NCBI GenBank assembly: GCA_964392365.1 | Contig: CAYMPH010000001.1 | Location: 248,001 to 312,000, forward strand | Origin: CAYMPH01 sp964392365 | GTDB lineage: Bacteria; Spirochaetota; UBA4802; UBA5550 | Length of the DNA: 64,000 nucleotides | Direction: 5' to 3' | Part shown: positions 26,293 through 35,228 of the stretch, piece after piece | Position numbering within the stretch: the first letter of the stretch is position 1 | Layout of the letters: each line of letters opens with the position of its first letter | Translations under genes and position numbers: made by a program | The notes under the pieces: model-generated | The model's input: the letters and a program-made list of their open reading frames with translations, nothing else | Database searches by the model: none | What the model was told of the DNA's origin: nothing

Positions 26293-26412
26293 TGTCATTC
26301 CCGCGAAGGCGGGAATCCAGGATTTTTTATAAGTAATATTATTTATAAATAATGGAATATAATAAAAGGTGTTCTTGAAAATAAATGGATCCCCGCCAGC
26401 GCGGGGATGACA
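26293..26412. mobile_element. MITE-like element B2
   Basis: A 120-bp non-coding element between feoB and the next gene. The left end is tgtcattcccgcgaaggcgg then gaatccag; the right end is ggatccccgccagcgcgggg then atgaca, its inverse. The centre is AT-rich. It matches B1 and B3 in its ends but not in length. Confidence 0.7.
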
Positions 26413-26552
26413 TGAAAAAAAAATCTGGATTTTTATATATTCAATAAAATAATTCAAGCTTTCTCCGTATTTATAAATATTATTTTATCCTTTACAAAAA
26501 AATTCTAAAATACAACAATTACGCCGCTTAGATAAAATTTTCAGGCGGATTA

Positions 26553-27680
26553 ATGATTAACAATAAGATAGAAAAAGATTTTTTTAAAAGCCGCTATATA
26601 AAATCAGCTGTATTTATAGTAATGTGTTCAGCTTTTATTTTCGGATACCTTCACCTGTTTGTGAATCATGGTTTTGAAAGGCTTCATATTTTTCTTTTTA
26701 ATCTGACTGCCGGCGGTTCTATAATTTTATATTATACTGAAACGCGCGCGATTCCATCAATCAGAGTTATACTTTTCTTTTTTCTGAGCATTGTTTATGC
26801 AGTGTCAGCCTTTCTTGAAATATATCCTCTTTCGATAGTGATAACAATTATTCTTTCTCTAATCGCAGAAACAATACGTATCAGAACTTTTTCTTTTTTC
26901 CCTAAGGATTTTTTCCGGAAGGATGCTGAATTATCTAAAAAATTTCAGCAGGCTTCTCTCCTGTGTTTATCAATGGCTCTGATGATAGCTTCATTTGTAA
27001 TTTTGAATAATGAATATTTTCACTGGATTCATTTTGAAAAACTCAAGCTGAATGTTTTTTTTCTCGGCTTTTCATTTCCTGTTTCTCTTATAACAATGTC
27101 TGTAATGTTTACATTTATTAACAGAATTGAAGGCCGTTTATTTTCTATTCTTTCTCAATTCTTTTTCTGGTCAATAAATCTCGGAGTGGTATTATTTTTT
27201 ATTTTTATAATTTTTGAAATTTTTCCTGCAGAATTTATGGCTGCTTTAACCCTGTTTATTTCTGTAACTATGATTTTTATATATTTTCTCAGATTCGGGA
27301 TTTCAGTACAGCAGAAGCATTTTCTCGTTTCCGGGATGGGCTTTCTCCTTTCTACTGCTATAACCGGGCTTCTTTATTTATTACTGTATTTGAGTCCTGA
27401 ACTTCATTCTAATTACGGGAAAAATTTATTATCAGTACATGCATATCTTTCACTTTATGGATGGAATTTAAGCGGGCTTATGGTTATTTTGAGGTGGCAT
27501 GATTTTCCGCTGAAATTGAATGCGCTGCGGGTGATTTTATTTCACTGGATTCTAATTGGATTAATTGCACCTCTTGGAAAAAACTATGCTTTTCTTTCTA
27601 TTATATCGATAATATTATATACAGGTCTTCTTGCAATTTTCTTTTCTGGAAGGAATGAAAAAAATAATGCCAATATATAA
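26553..27680 (+). CDS. Polytopic membrane protein with histidine-rich helices (unknown family)
   Basis: A 375-residue protein that is almost entirely hydrophobic; about 12 membrane segments can be drawn. Conserved-looking histidines lie inside or at the ends of helices: YLHLFVNHGFERLH (His34, His39, His45), FHWIH (157, 160), and HAYLSLYGW (His296) followed by ILRWHDF. The last motif is similar in style to the HAHLxLFGW segment of heme-copper oxidase-like and NnrS-like proteins, so heme or metal binding is possible but unproven. Its 3' end overlaps the SpoIIE phosphatase gene, so the two are translated together and probably form one sensory or regulatory unit. Confidence 0.65.
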   Translation: MINNKIEKDFFKSRYIKSAVFIVMCSAFIFGYLHLFVNHGFERLHIFLFNLTAGGSIILYYTETRAIPSIRVILFFFLSIVYAVSAFLEIYPLSIVITIILSLIAETIRIRTFSFFPKDFFRKDAELSKKFQQASLLCLSMALMIASFVILNNEYFHWIHFEKLKLNVFFLGFSFPVSLITMSVMFTFINRIEGRLFSILSQFFFWSINLGVVLFFIFIIFEIFPAEFMAALTLFISVTMIFIYFLRFGISVQQKHFLVSGMGFLLSTAITGLLYLLLYLSPELHSNYGKNLLSVHAYLSLYGWNLSGLMVILRWHDFPLKLNALRVILFHWILIGLIAPLGKNYAFLSIISIILYTGLLAIFFSGRNEKNNANI

Positions 27681-30027
27681 TTCTAAAAGAATTGATACAT
27701 ATATTTTCAAACCTTTTGAGGCTATATTTTCATTTATCTCAAAGAAGATAAATTTTACTTTTGCCAATGCTTTTACTTCAGGTTTATTCGGCTTTATCGT
27801 AATCATTTATTTAATTGTATTTCTTAAGTCTACAATGAGATTTAGCAGCGGAACGGTTTATCAGACTTTTAATATTGTATTAATTATAGTTCTATCTGTT
27901 TTATGCTTGCTTGCTTATAATCTTCATTTCGGGCTTCTGGCAAAAAAAGGAGTCCCGTGCTTTTCTGCAGACCTGAATCTGTTAAACAGCCATATAAACA
28001 ATAATTCACTTGTTCCTTCAGGGAATTTTCAAACTTCATTATCTATTCTTGAATCAATAAAAAAACTGCCTGATAATAGTATGAAGGCGGCATTAATATA
28101 TCCATCAGTAATAATGGCAGCTGCAGTTATTCAGCAGATTATCATAGGAACTGTTTTCGATTCTTTAATGATGTTTATTGGAATATCAACTGCAATTATT
28201 ATAAATGTTTTTATTACTTCCATCCTGTCAGAGCTTCTTACCGGCGAGATGAGAAGTGAAATAAAACGCTATCTTTATAATAATCAGATCCAGTTTAAAG
28301 AATCATTCACTTCAAGCATCAGGAATAAATTTATTTTCATAAATGTTCTTGTTTTTATTTCGATGATTGAGCTGGGGCTGATTTTTTATTTATCCAGCGC
28401 GAAGGGTCTCATCCTTCTTCCTGTAATTTTTGCAATTTTAACTGCATTAATTGTGGCGGTTCTGCTTCTGCTATATTTTTTATCCATTCAGTTTTCGCTT
28501 CATGATATTGAATCCGCAGCAGTCGATCTTGCAAAAGGCGGAACAGGCAAGTTATTTCTCAGATCAAGCGACAAAGAGGTTGTTAAGGCAAGCCTCGGAT
28601 TTATAAAAGCAGTCCAGGTTGTTAATGACCTCAGGGAAAATCTTGAAAATAAAATCAATGAGCGGACATCTGAATTCAACTCAACCATGGACGCGCTTCA
28701 GCATACACTTAATGAAATGCAGAAATTAAAGCAGCAGCAGGATGGTGATTACTTTCTGATATCTCTGCTGCTGGAACCTTTAAACATGAACAAGGCTTCA
28801 TGCGTAAATCTGGCAATTGATTTTTATATAGAAGAAAAAAAGAAATTTCAGTTTAAAAAATGGAATAAGGAAATCGGCGGTGATATCTGTTTATCGAGCA
28901 GCTTTTTTCTTAAGAACAAGCTGTATGCTGTAATACTCAATGCAGATGCAATGGGTAAATCAATTCAGGGTGCAGGAGGAGCTATAGTTCTCGGTTCTGT
29001 TTTTCAGGCATTGATCAACAGGACAAGATTCTCTTCTATGGAGCAGGAGAAGTATCCTGAAGAATGGCTGCATATGGCATATGTTGAGATGCAGAGAGTG
29101 TTTGAAAGCTTCGACGGCTCTATGCTTATATCGCTTGTACTGTCTTTAGTGGATGACGAAAACGGGCTGATGTATTATATAAACGTTGAGCATCCGTGGA
29201 CAGTGCTCTATAGGAATAAAAAATCACAGTTTATTGAAAATGAACTGATGATAAGAAAGCTCGGAGTTCCTGATCGCGATATGCTCTTTGCTGTTAAACT
29301 TTATCAGTTTAAACCAGGCGATGTTATTATTATGGGTTCTGACGGAAGGGATGATCTGCTTATACCAAACGAAAATGAGATAGATGATGTCAGTTCAGAA
29401 AGGAATCAATCTGAAGTCATGAACGAGGATGAATCACTTTTTCTTAAAATGGTAGAAAAAGGAAATGGAAATCTTAAAGATATTTACAGTTCTATTATTA
29501 AACACGGAAAAGTAACAGATGATATTTCAATGATTAGAATTTCGTATAAGGAACACGTCTCTTCACCTGCTGCTGATGTTACAGATGAAATGAATAAGCT
29601 TATCGATGATATTAAATCAATACAGAATGAATCTCCTGAGCAGGCAATTGAGATGTTGAAAAATGCAACAGGCATCTACAAAAAAAATCCTGTAATTATC
29701 AAAAAACTTGTTAAACTGCTTGTTAATAAGAAAGATTATAAGACGGCAGTTCCATATCTTGACCAGTATAATGAAATCAATCCTATTGATACAGATATGA
29801 TTTATATTTATTCTTATTCATTAATGAAAATAAAAAAATATACCAAAGCAGCTGAATTTGCAGAACGGATTGTTTTTAGAAATCCTGAGAATATAAGATA
29901 CTTGCTTCATCTGGCGAAAATTTATATAATCCTTAATAATTATTTTGAAGCAGATAAGCTCCTGGATAAAGTGATTATGCTTTCTCCTGAAAACGAAAAA
30001 GCTCTTGCCATGAAAAATTCAATGTGA
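27667..30027 (+). CDS. Membrane-anchored SpoIIE-type PP2C phosphatase with C-terminal TPR repeats
   Basis: About 786 residues from the ATG at 27667; an alternative ATG at 27655 has poorer Shine-Dalgarno spacing. The N-terminal 300 residues hold about six membrane helices. A HAMP-like linker and a coiled coil with ENLENKINERTSEFNST follow. The SpoIIE (PP2C) catalytic domain then reads KEIGGDICLSS, NADAMGKSIQGAGGAIVLGS, MGSDGRDDL and VTDDISMIRI, which holds the metal-binding Asp positions. About 110 C-terminal residues form TPR helices (AVPYLDQYNEINP, AAEFAERIVFRNPENIRYL). Such enzymes dephosphorylate anti-sigma-factor antagonists. No STAS or kinase partner lies nearby. It is coupled to the preceding membrane protein. 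Confidence 0.88.
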   Translation: MPIYNSKRIDTYIFKPFEAIFSFISKKINFTFANAFTSGLFGFIVIIYLIVFLKSTMRFSSGTVYQTFNIVLIIVLSVLCLLAYNLHFGLLAKKGVPCFSADLNLLNSHINNNSLVPSGNFQTSLSILESIKKLPDNSMKAALIYPSVIMAAAVIQQIIIGTVFDSLMMFIGISTAIIINVFITSILSELLTGEMRSEIKRYLYNNQIQFKESFTSSIRNKFIFINVLVFISMIELGLIFYLSSAKGLILLPVIFAILTALIVAVLLLLYFLSIQFSLHDIESAAVDLAKGGTGKLFLRSSDKEVVKASLGFIKAVQVVNDLRENLENKINERTSEFNSTMDALQHTLNEMQKLKQQQDGDYFLISLLLEPLNMNKASCVNLAIDFYIEEKKKFQFKKWNKEIGGDICLSSSFFLKNKLYAVILNADAMGKSIQGAGGAIVLGSVFQALINRTRFSSMEQEKYPEEWLHMAYVEMQRVFESFDGSMLISLVLSLVDDENGLMYYINVEHPWTVLYRNKKSQFIENELMIRKLGVPDRDMLFAVKLYQFKPGDVIIMGSDGRDDLLIPNENEIDDVSSERNQSEVMNEDESLFLKMVEKGNGNLKDIYSSIIKHGKVTDDISMIRISYKEHVSSPAADVTDEMNKLIDDIKSIQNESPEQAIEMLKNATGIYKKNPVIIKKLVKLLVNKKDYKTAVPYLDQYNEINPIDTDMIYIYSYSLMKIKKYTKAAEFAERIVFRNPENIRYLLHLAKIYIILNNYFEADKLLDKVIMLSPENEKALAMKNSM

Positions 30028-30075
30028 CCCCTACTAACTCTCCCTCGAATAAGGGGGAGAATCAGAGAGGGGGTG
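30028..30075. repeat. Short repeat C1 (ccctcgaataaggggga type)
   Basis: A G/C-rich hairpin block squeezed between the SpoIIE stop and the glcD-like start. It contains ctccctcgaataagggggag and ends in gagagggggtg, which provides the nearest Shine-Dalgarno-like sequence for the downstream gene. Related blocks are C2 to C4. Confidence 0.65.
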
Positions 30076-30086
30076 AAAAAATCAAA

Positions 30087-31469
30087 ATGAAAATGAATAT
30101 AATAAATGAACTGATACAGTGTCTCGGGGCTGATAAGGTTACAGCTGATGCCGACATCCTCGAAAAATATTCAATGGATGAAACATCCGATCTGAAAGGA
30201 AATGCGGACATTCTTGTGCGCGCTGAATCAGCGCAGGAGGTAAGCACTGTTTTGAAGCTATGCGGTAAATATAAAGTTCCGGTTATACCGCGCGGTGCAG
30301 GTACAGGCGTTACAGGCGGTGCAGTTCCAATGTCCGGAGGAGTTGTCTTAAGTCTGGAAAAGCTTAATAGAATAATTGAAATTGATTCAGCGAATATGGT
30401 TGCTGTTGTTGAACCGGGTGTGATTACCTCAGAAATTGACAAGGCAGTAAAACAATTCGGATTGTATTATCCCCCGGATCCTGCAAGCCTTGATATATGC
30501 TCTATCGGCGGGAATGTTGCTGAAAACGCAGGAGGCGCCAGAGCAGTAAAGTACGGCACTACGAAAGATTATATCTTAGGTCTTGAATTTGTTTTACCGG
30601 ACGGGACAATAATTCAATCCGGCGGTAAAAATATTAAAAACGTAACAGGCTATAACATTGTGGGTCTTCTATCCGCATCCGAGGGAACTCTCGCAGTAAT
30701 TACAAAAATTTTTTTGAGGCTGATACCGGCGCCTGCTGCAGTTAAAGACATCCTGATTCCATTTGATACTATTGATGAAGCAGTAAACTCTGTAACGAAA
30801 ATATTATCTTCTAATATCATGCCGGTTGCTCTTGAATTTATGGAAAAGGACGCACTTGTACTTGCTTCGAAATATCTGGAAAAAAATTTCCCTTATCCTG
30901 AAGCCGGTGCTCATCTGCTGATTCAGATTGACGGTCCTTCAGATGATTCTGTTTTGTCGGTAATGGAAAAAATTGCCTCATGCATTAATGTGGATATGAA
31001 TAAAATTTCAGCAGCTGAATCGGATATGCAGAGAGAGATTATATGGAAAGCCAGGCGTTCCATGAGAAAAGCAATAGAATCAGAAAGTCCTGTTTTTCTT
31101 GCTGAGGATTCTGTTGTACCGAGATCTGAAATTCCGGAATTTTTAAGGATAATTAAATCAAAGCTGATTGAATGGAATCTGCGGTCTGTCATGTTCGGTC
31201 ATGCCGGAGATGGAAACGTGCATATTGATGTTTTGAAAGGCAGCATGAACAATGATGAGTGGAAAAAAAATGTGCCGCTGATTAAAGAGATGATCTATAA
31301 AACTGCAGTGTCATTAGGCGGAACAATCACAGGCGAGCACGGAATCGGATTCACGAGAAAAGAATATCTGGGAATTGCTCTTTCAGATGGAGAGATCAAT
31401 CTCATGAAAAGAATTAAAAATGCTTTTGATCCGGAAAACATTTTAAATCCGGGGAAAATATTCCGTTAA
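30087..31469 (+). CDS. FAD-linked oxidoreductase, GlcD/lactate dehydrogenase family
   Basis: 460 residues from the ATG at 30087. An upstream in-frame start at 30024 would add 21 residues translated from repeat C1, which is less likely. The N-terminal FAD-binding (PCMH) domain reads IPRGAGTGVTGGAVPMSGGV, then YPPDPAS, CSIGGNVAENAGGARAVKYG and KNVTGYNIVGLL, where FAD contacts lie. The C-terminal domain has MFGHAGDGNVHID and GEHGIGFTRKEYL, typical metal/substrate-site histidines. These flavoproteins oxidise 2-hydroxy acids (glycolate, D-lactate, D-2-hydroxyglutarate). The partner subunits GlcE/GlcF are absent, so it may use another electron acceptor. It follows the phosphatase gene by about 60 bp. 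Confidence 0.92.
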   Translation: MKMNIINELIQCLGADKVTADADILEKYSMDETSDLKGNADILVRAESAQEVSTVLKLCGKYKVPVIPRGAGTGVTGGAVPMSGGVVLSLEKLNRIIEIDSANMVAVVEPGVITSEIDKAVKQFGLYYPPDPASLDICSIGGNVAENAGGARAVKYGTTKDYILGLEFVLPDGTIIQSGGKNIKNVTGYNIVGLLSASEGTLAVITKIFLRLIPAPAAVKDILIPFDTIDEAVNSVTKILSSNIMPVALEFMEKDALVLASKYLEKNFPYPEAGAHLLIQIDGPSDDSVLSVMEKIASCINVDMNKISAAESDMQREIIWKARRSMRKAIESESPVFLAEDSVVPRSEIPEFLRIIKSKLIEWNLRSVMFGHAGDGNVHIDVLKGSMNNDEWKKNVPLIKEMIYKTAVSLGGTITGEHGIGFTRKEYLGIALSDGEINLMKRIKNAFDPENILNPGKIFR

Positions 31470-31528
31470 ATTCTGCTTGCAAAAAATCTCTTTAAAACCG
31501 GAGATTTCATCTTTGAAAGAAAAGAAAT

Positions 31529-31577
31529 GGAATGCTGATGATGCGGATGATTATGATGAACGCAGATAAGGATTATT
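31529..31577. repeat. Half copy of hairpin repeat A (A3)
   Basis: Matches the left arm of A1 (ggaatgctgatgatgcggat then gattatgatgaacgcagataaggatta) but has no partner right arm, so it is a decayed or solo arm. Confidence 0.6.
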
Positions 31578-31595
31578 TTTTAAAAAGTTTATAAT

Positions 31596-31702
31596 GCCTC
31601 TCCCTTGATGGGGGAGGATAGGTGGGGGTGTTATAGACTATTATTTAATTATAAGATAAAGAATCACCCTCCCCTGCCCCCTCCCATCGAGGGAGGGGGA
31701 CA
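31596..31702. repeat. Inverted repeat C2 (ctcccttgatgggggagg type)
   Basis: The left arm cctctcccttgatgggggag then gataggtgggggtg pairs with the right arm caccctcccctgccccctcc then catcgagggaggggg. The centre of about 35 bp is AT-rich. It ends about 34 bp before the MTA phosphorylase start and could fold into a long hairpin in the leader. Confidence 0.7.
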
Positions 31703-31735
31703 AGACAGATAAAATTTTATTCAGAGGTAACCAGA

Positions 31736-32608
31736 TTGGAAAAAGTTAAAATCGGAATAATAGGCGGATCAGGATTATATGAAGTAGAAGGCGCAAAGAT
31801 AATTGAAGAAATTATTATTGATACGCCTTGGGGAAGCCCTTCAGATTCAATCACTGTTGCAGAGATCGATGGTGTTAAAGCTGCATTCCTGCCAAGGCAC
31901 GGGAAAGGACATGTATTTACTCCATCAGAAATTCCGTACAGGGCGAATATTGCTGCAATGAAAATTATAGGAGTTGAGGAAATTTATTCTTTTTCTGCTG
32001 TAGGCAGTCTCAAAGAGGAAATAAAGCCTACACATTTTGTATTGCCTGATCAGGTGATTGACAGAACAAAATTCAGGCATCATGAAAATTCTTTTTTTGA
32101 AAAAGGTGTTGTCGGCCATGTTTCTTTTGCAGATCCATTCTGTTTCAGGCTTCATGATATTATAAAACCAGCTATGAAAGAAGCAGGCATAACATACCAT
32201 TCTGACGAAACTCTTATATGCATGGAAGGTCCGGCATTTTCAACAAGGGCTGAAAGCAGGCTGTACAGAACCTGGGGTGCAGGTCTTATAAATATGTCAA
32301 CTCTGCCGGAAGCCAAGCTTGCGCGCGAAGCACAGATCTGTTATGCTGTAATCTGCATGAGTACCGATTATGACAGCTGGAAAGATGATGAGGAACATGT
32401 ATCTGTAGAAATGATTATTAAGTATATGACTGAAAATTCTGCAAACGGTAAAAAACTGATTCATTCATTGTTAAAAAGAGCAGGAAAGGATGAAAGATCC
32501 TGCAGCTGCTCGGAAGCATCGAAATATGCAATATTTACTTCAAAGGATAAGATTCCTCATGAGAAAGCTTCTAAAATAAAATCAATACTGCCCGGTCATG
32601 ATATTTGA
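31736..32608 (+). CDS. mtnP: S-methyl-5'-thioadenosine phosphorylase
   Basis: A 290-residue enzyme that starts at TTG, eight bases after an agagg site. It belongs to the PNP/MTAP family: IGGSGLY (phosphate-binding, near residues 9-15), FLPRHGKGH, EGPAFSTRAES and MSTLPEAKLAREAQICYAVI, ending in STDYD. The NMST and STDYD patterns fit MTA phosphorylases rather than guanine/hypoxanthine-type PNPs. The reaction gives adenine plus 5-methylthioribose-1-phosphate in methionine salvage. An extra tail of about 25 residues with a Cys-Ser-Cys-Ser cluster follows. It overlaps the next gene by 11 bp. Confidence 0.92.
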   Translation: MEKVKIGIIGGSGLYEVEGAKIIEEIIIDTPWGSPSDSITVAEIDGVKAAFLPRHGKGHVFTPSEIPYRANIAAMKIIGVEEIYSFSAVGSLKEEIKPTHFVLPDQVIDRTKFRHHENSFFEKGVVGHVSFADPFCFRLHDIIKPAMKEAGITYHSDETLICMEGPAFSTRAESRLYRTWGAGLINMSTLPEAKLAREAQICYAVICMSTDYDSWKDDEEHVSVEMIIKYMTENSANGKKLIHSLLKRAGKDERSCSCSEASKYAIFTSKDKIPHEKASKIKSILPGHDI

Positions 32609-33434
32609 TTTTCATGTGCATCTCTTTTCTGATGATGTCTGTAATAACAGAGAAGCTTTTTTTTCAGATAGAAATTTTAAGTTATTATACAGCGATTCCA
32701 GATCAAAAATTCTGAATGCAGCCGGAATCATTGATTATATAAAAGATAATGAAATTTCAAAAGCTGCTGTAATGGGCTTTGCCTGGGAAAATTCCGATTT
32801 CTGCCTTAAACAGAATGAATACTTTTCAAAAGCTGCACTGGAATATCCTGATACTATTTATCCTTTTGGAACAATTCCTGCAGGAACTGAAAATGTTCAT
32901 GACTGGTGTGTGTCAATTAAAGAAGCCGGGCTATACGGAATTGGTGAGCTTGCGTTTTACTGCAGCGGAGTTTCATCTTCAGATTTAATTTTTTTATCAT
33001 CAGTTATTGAATCTTCTGTAAAACTTTCCCTGCCTGTTTGCCTTCATATTAATGAACCTGTAGGTCATGAATACCCGGGCAAATATCAGACTTCATTTAA
33101 TGAATTATTTAAAATTATTTCACAATACCCTGATGCAGTAATTATTCTTTCACACTGGGGAGGAGGCATGCCTTTTTACGAACTCATGCCTGAAGTGAAG
33201 GAAAAATTAAAGAACTGCATGTATGATACTGCAGCATCTCCATTTCTATATGACAACAGAATCTACAGAACAGCTGCAGATATAGTTAGCGCAGATAAAA
33301 TTTTATTCGGTTCGGATTTTCCTCTTATCGGACTGAATAAATATTTGAATGGTATTGAAAATAATTTAAGTTCAGAAGAAATGGATTGCGTTTTATGGAA
33401 GAATGCTCTTAGAGTTTTGGGAATAAGAGAATAA
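32598..33434 (+). CDS. Amidohydrolase-family metal-dependent hydrolase
   Basis: A 278-residue TIM-barrel hydrolase of the amidohydrolase_2 type. Metal-binding landmarks: FHVH at residues 5-8, the LPVCLHINEPVGHEYPGK segment in the middle, LSHWGGG, and GSDFP near the C-terminus, which supplies the final Asp. It is cytoplasmic. Substrate unknown; related enzymes are decarboxylases and lactonases. It overlaps the 3' end of the MTA phosphorylase gene by 11 bp, so a purine or methionine-salvage substrate is a reasonable guess. Its 3' end overlaps the convergent minus-strand gene by 26 bp. Confidence 0.85.
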   Translation: MIFDFHVHLFSDDVCNNREAFFSDRNFKLLYSDSRSKILNAAGIIDYIKDNEISKAAVMGFAWENSDFCLKQNEYFSKAALEYPDTIYPFGTIPAGTENVHDWCVSIKEAGLYGIGELAFYCSGVSSSDLIFLSSVIESSVKLSLPVCLHINEPVGHEYPGKYQTSFNELFKIISQYPDAVIILSHWGGGMPFYELMPEVKEKLKNCMYDTAASPFLYDNRIYRTAADIVSADKILFGSDFPLIGLNKYLNGIENNLSSEEMDCVLWKNALRVLGIRE

Positions 33435-34566
33435 TATTTTTTAAAAATATGCCCGCTATTCCTGTTAAGATAAATCCAGCAGCCAGGCTTAATAATATCG
33501 CCTTTTTAGACACTGATCTTCCCGGATCTGATTCCATGATATGAACAGATACAGCTGCAAGACTCTGGGCTGCTGAAATAAAATATGACAGTATTAAAAG
33601 ACTTAAAATGAAAATCCAGAAAATTATAAAGATCATTCCTGCATCGAAAACTCCTGAACCAGTAATTCCTGCAATTGCTGATAAAATATTTTGAGGGGAT
33701 GATGCAATTTTTTGAGCGGCTTCAGGCATTAATGAAAGAATAATAATTGCTCCGGTTCCAAATAATGCTGCTCCAACTATGAATATCGTAATGAAATAAA
33801 TAAAATTCATAACTGCAGAATTTAAAAATGAATAAACAGGAATATTTAAATTTTCAACTGCTATAAATCTGAATAAACTTTTTATAGTAAATTTGACCCT
33901 GCGGCTTCTTAGTGAAATAAATGATATAATTATAGGTTTGAAAATTGCAGTACATACTATTATCAGGGCTGCAGCTATTAGTACCGGTTCAAAAATTCCA
34001 GTGTAAAGAATGCCGAATCTTTTCAAAGGATATGCAGGAAGAACTGTGAGTATGAAAATCAAAAGCATTCCTGAAGAAATAATAAAAACACTCGCCAGAT
34101 CATTGAATATTTCATGCCGTATGAGCGAATATTTAACATTGCTTCCATAATGAATTCTGTGAAAAATATTTTTTGTTACAAGATAAAGCATTGTATCATA
34201 TAGAAAAGAGAGAAAAACTGCAGATGTTAAAATATATACTGCAAATAAAAAAGGATGAGTTATAAAAGAAGTAAAATTTTCATAAACAACAAAACCTGTA
34301 AGAAGTATGAAAATTGAAAAAAATAAAAGGAACAGGAATGAAACAGCAATATTTTTTAAATTGAATGAGTAGAAAATTCCTTCAAGAATATCTTTAGCTG
34401 AAAGATTAGTTTCAGAAATTCCTTTATACTCGGCCCATGCTTCTTTTTTGTTATCAATTACAACTTTACTTTTACATTTTTCACAGAAGAAATATACCCG
34501 TTTATCATCCAGCCGATAATCGGGTATATGAAATTTCTGATCGCAGTTTGAACAGCTTATTTCCAT
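33409..34566 (-). CDS. Polytopic membrane protein with N-terminal zinc ribbon
   Basis: A 385-residue protein. The first 40 residues carry two CxxC knuckles (CSNCDQKF and CEKCKSKV) of the MJ0042-type zinc ribbon. They are followed by about six to seven membrane helices, with the charged loop SLRSRRVKFTIKSLFRF between. The family is unknown, but zinc-ribbon-plus-membrane proteins are common near gliding or secretion genes. It is the second gene of a minus-strand pair, 9 bp after the small lipoprotein gene. The convergent overlap with the amidohydrolase gene is unusual in length (26 bp). Confidence 0.75.
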   Translation of the reverse strand: MEISCSNCDQKFHIPDYRLDDKRVYFFCEKCKSKVVIDNKKEAWAEYKGISETNLSAKDILEGIFYSFNLKNIAVSFLFLLFFSIFILLTGFVVYENFTSFITHPFLFAVYILTSAVFLSFLYDTMLYLVTKNIFHRIHYGSNVKYSLIRHEIFNDLASVFIISSGMLLIFILTVLPAYPLKRFGILYTGIFEPVLIAAALIIVCTAIFKPIIISFISLRSRRVKFTIKSLFRFIAVENLNIPVYSFLNSAVMNFIYFITIFIVGAALFGTGAIIILSLMPEAAQKIASSPQNILSAIAGITGSGVFDAGMIFIIFWIFILSLLILSYFISAAQSLAAVSVHIMESDPGRSVSKKAILLSLAAGFILTGIAGIFLKNIILLFPKL

Positions 34567-34575
34567 AATTAAAAA

Positions 34576-34857
34576 TTACTTCTTTGAATCCTGTTTCATT
34601 AATATTTCGCCTAACTGCTCTTTCACTTTAGGGTCTTTTTCTTTTTTTGCTGAAAAGGCCTTAAATTGATCAACAGTATATCCGTATTTGGCTGTCACTT
34701 CTTTTGCTTTTTCAGGATTAAGATCAGGGTCCGGCAGGTTTATTTCATTTTCAATTTTAACAAAATCTTCAGGTGTCATTTCTTTAGGTTTTTTTGCGCA
34801 GGAAACGATCAAAGACATTGATATAATTATTACAGCCATTACTTTTAAAAGTTTCAT
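34576..34857 (-). CDS. Small lipoprotein
   Basis: A 93-residue exported protein with a lipobox signal (LIVSC, Cys20) and a charged mature region of about 73 residues with a predicted helix-loop-helix (MTPEDFVKIENEINLPDPD, then KEVTAKYGYTVDQFKAFSAK). This pattern of acidic and lysine residues with a conserved aromatic group resembles small periplasmic helical lipoproteins. The following minus-strand gene is the zinc-ribbon membrane protein, so the two may work together. Shine-Dalgarno gaggaa precedes the start. Confidence 0.75.
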   Translation of the reverse strand: MKLLKVMAVIIISMSLIVSCAKKPKEMTPEDFVKIENEINLPDPDLNPEKAKEVTAKYGYTVDQFKAFSAKKEKDPKVKEQLGEILMKQDSKK

Positions 34858-35228
34858 AATTCCTCCATGAAATTTTCGATCTAAAATATAAGCCGCACTT
34901 GATTATCAAAAGCGGAACATTTGTACAACAATGCAATGGTGTTCCTTCTTTTTTAATATGTCAAGAATAAAACTAAATATAATTGAGAGCTGAACATTTA
35001 TGAATCACTGTTATATAAAAAGTAATTGACATGAATTTAGCGGTAATCATTTAATAAGATACTGATTTTATATATGAATAAATATAGTTTTTCTATCCGG
35101 CGTTGAATCTCGCAAAAATTTATTGAGAGAATTAAAAAGTGATGATGAGAACTGTTTTTTCCTGATATTGCAAATTTATAAGTATGCCAAAAAATTTTTT
35201 AACTATTTTTTTATAAAAAGGTTAGCCT
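34858..35228. other. Non-coding interval (371 bp) between divergent genes
   Basis: Divergent intergenic space with AT-rich sequence and no open frame longer than about 15 codons. Promoters for both flanking genes are expected here, but no strong consensus was recognised. Confidence 0.5.

Noticed and set aside
26191..26457. A minus-strand open frame of 88 residues containing SWIPAFAGMT
   Set aside because: It is the well-known spurious translation of a tgtcattcccgcg repeat (element B2), not a gene.
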